Shown: piece after piece, positions 63,458 through 64,000 of the stretch
How the letters are laid out: each line of letters opens with the position of its first letter
Position numbering within the stretch: position 1 is the stretch's first letter
From: Catelliglobosispora koreensis DSM 44566
Lineage (GTDB): Bacteria; Actinomycetota; Actinomycetes; Mycobacteriales; Micromonosporaceae
DNA length: 64,000 nt
NCBI RefSeq assembly: GCF_000379685.1
Contig: NZ_KB903261.1
Location: 310,097-374,096 of the forward strand
Direction of reading: 5' to 3'
Notes under the pieces: model-generated
The model's database searches: none
The model's input: only the letters and a program-made list of their open reading frames with translations
Told to the model about the DNA's origin: nothing
Position numbers and translations under genes: made by a program

Positions 63458-63689
63458 GGCAGTACTATCGCTAAACCGCTGCTCAGTGAGCGAGCTGTTC
63501 ATGACAGCTGGCACAGCTTACGCTATGCCGTGGGCCCGCCGCCAATTGGCTTGGCCGTGCGGGCTGGAGAACATTAGCACGAAGTATGAGCAGGGTGAAT
63601 GTGTCCCTCAATGCATCCGGGGGGCTTGGCGCAGACGCGGGGTGTTGAGGGCAGATAGCATCATGTCCTCGGAACCCGAGGAGGAGCCG

Positions 63690-64000
63690 GTGAGCGTGTT
63701 GCAACGCTTTGAGAAACGCCTGGAAGGCCTAGTAGAGGGCGCCTTTGCCAAGGTGTTCAAGGGTGTCGTGCACCCTGTGGAGATCTTGAACGCCATGCAG
63801 CGGGAGGCTGAGGCCCACAAGGCCATCTTGGTCGGTGGGCGAACGCTCGTACCGAACCGCTATGTGATTGATCTCTCACCATATGATCACAGCCGTCTCG
63901 CGCCTTATGCCGCAGCGCTGGCACAGGAGCTGGCCCAGTCGCAAGCCGAGTTCATCGGTGAGCAGGCCTGGACCGTTTATGGCGACGTCATCGTCGAGAT
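63690..64000 (+). CDS. fhaA: FhaA-type DUF3662 protein, N-terminal part (runs off the right edge)
   Basis: The GTG at 63690 follows GAGGAGGAGCC and gives MSVLQRFEKRLEGLVEGAFAKVF, then KGVVHPVEILNAMQREAEAHKAILVGGRTLVPNRYVIDLSP. This is the DUF3662 domain that opens FhaA, whose C-terminal FHA domain (outside the window) reads phosphothreonines. FhaA begins the conserved fhaA-fhaB-pstP-rodA-pbpA-pknA-pknB region in actinobacteria. An in-frame ATG at 63663 is possible. The strong ribosome-binding site favours 63690. Confidence 0.92.
   Translation, partial: MSVLQRFEKRLEGLVEGAFAKVFKGVVHPVEILNAMQREAEAHKAILVGGRTLVPNRYVIDLSPYDHSRLAPYAAALAQELAQSQAEFIGEQAWTVYGDVIVE

Overview
The window is the replication-origin segment of a high-G+C actinobacterial chromosome (about 60-65% G+C by eye; GTG and TTG starts are common). 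It has the order parA - rsmG - jag - yidC - yidD - rnpA - rpmH - dnaA - oriC - dnaN - gnd - recF - dciA(DUF721) - gyrB - gyrA - DUF3566 - tRNA-Ile - DLW-39 - tRNA-Ala. Chaplin-like proteins, an XRE/DUF5753 + DUF397 pair, PASTA proteins and an FhaA start at the right edge fit a mycelial actinomycete of the Micromonosporales/Pseudonocardiales kind. I cannot name the genus from sequence alone.

1-20 kb is the replication core. The leftward block (parA, rsmG to rpmH) and the rightward block (dnaA onward) diverge. A perfect parS lies in the parA-rsmG gap. The dnaA-dnaN neighbourhood is interrupted: a secreted GH16 beta-glucanase with a paired LacI-type operator and a frameshifted lipoprotein gene sit between dnaA and the DnaA-box-rich oriC (about 8.09-8.59 kb). 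Further DnaA boxes lie before dnaA and between gyrB and gyrA.

20-31.7 kb holds five paralogous secreted proteins of about 680-810 residues (choice-of-anchor-D-like domains followed by three RhxDxR repeats). One is on the + strand and four are on the - strand. Each has its own terminator hairpin, and each has a leader hairpin whose stem sequence differs while a GGGGAG ribosome-binding site is kept.

31.8-38.4 kb carries an unknown protein, a second parS-like site, a FrnE-type DsbA protein, an SGNH hydrolase, and a translationally coupled pair: an HSP90-family ATPase and a 935-residue TPR protein. 38.4-46 kb is a leucine/isoprenoid-type acyl-CoA catabolic regulon (TetR regulator, biotin carboxylase, HMG-CoA-lyase-type enzyme, carboxyltransferase, acyl-CoA dehydrogenase). 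Three matching 17-bp operators stand before three of its transcription units, and two triple-domain chaplin-like genes are interleaved with it.

46-64 kb contains an MMPL transporter overlapping an HTH-NB-ARC-TPR regulator, a glutamate-cysteine-ligase-type enzyme, a CapA-like protein, two kinase-less PASTA membrane proteins, the XRE/DUF397 pair, and a four-gene - strand operon with ATGA overlaps (ArsR-type regulator, MFS exporter, sugar-nucleotide epimerase, WecG/TagA glycosyltransferase). It ends with a lipoprotein, tRNA-Leu(CAG) and the 5' end of fhaA. I saw no transposase, integrase, CRISPR array or rRNA.
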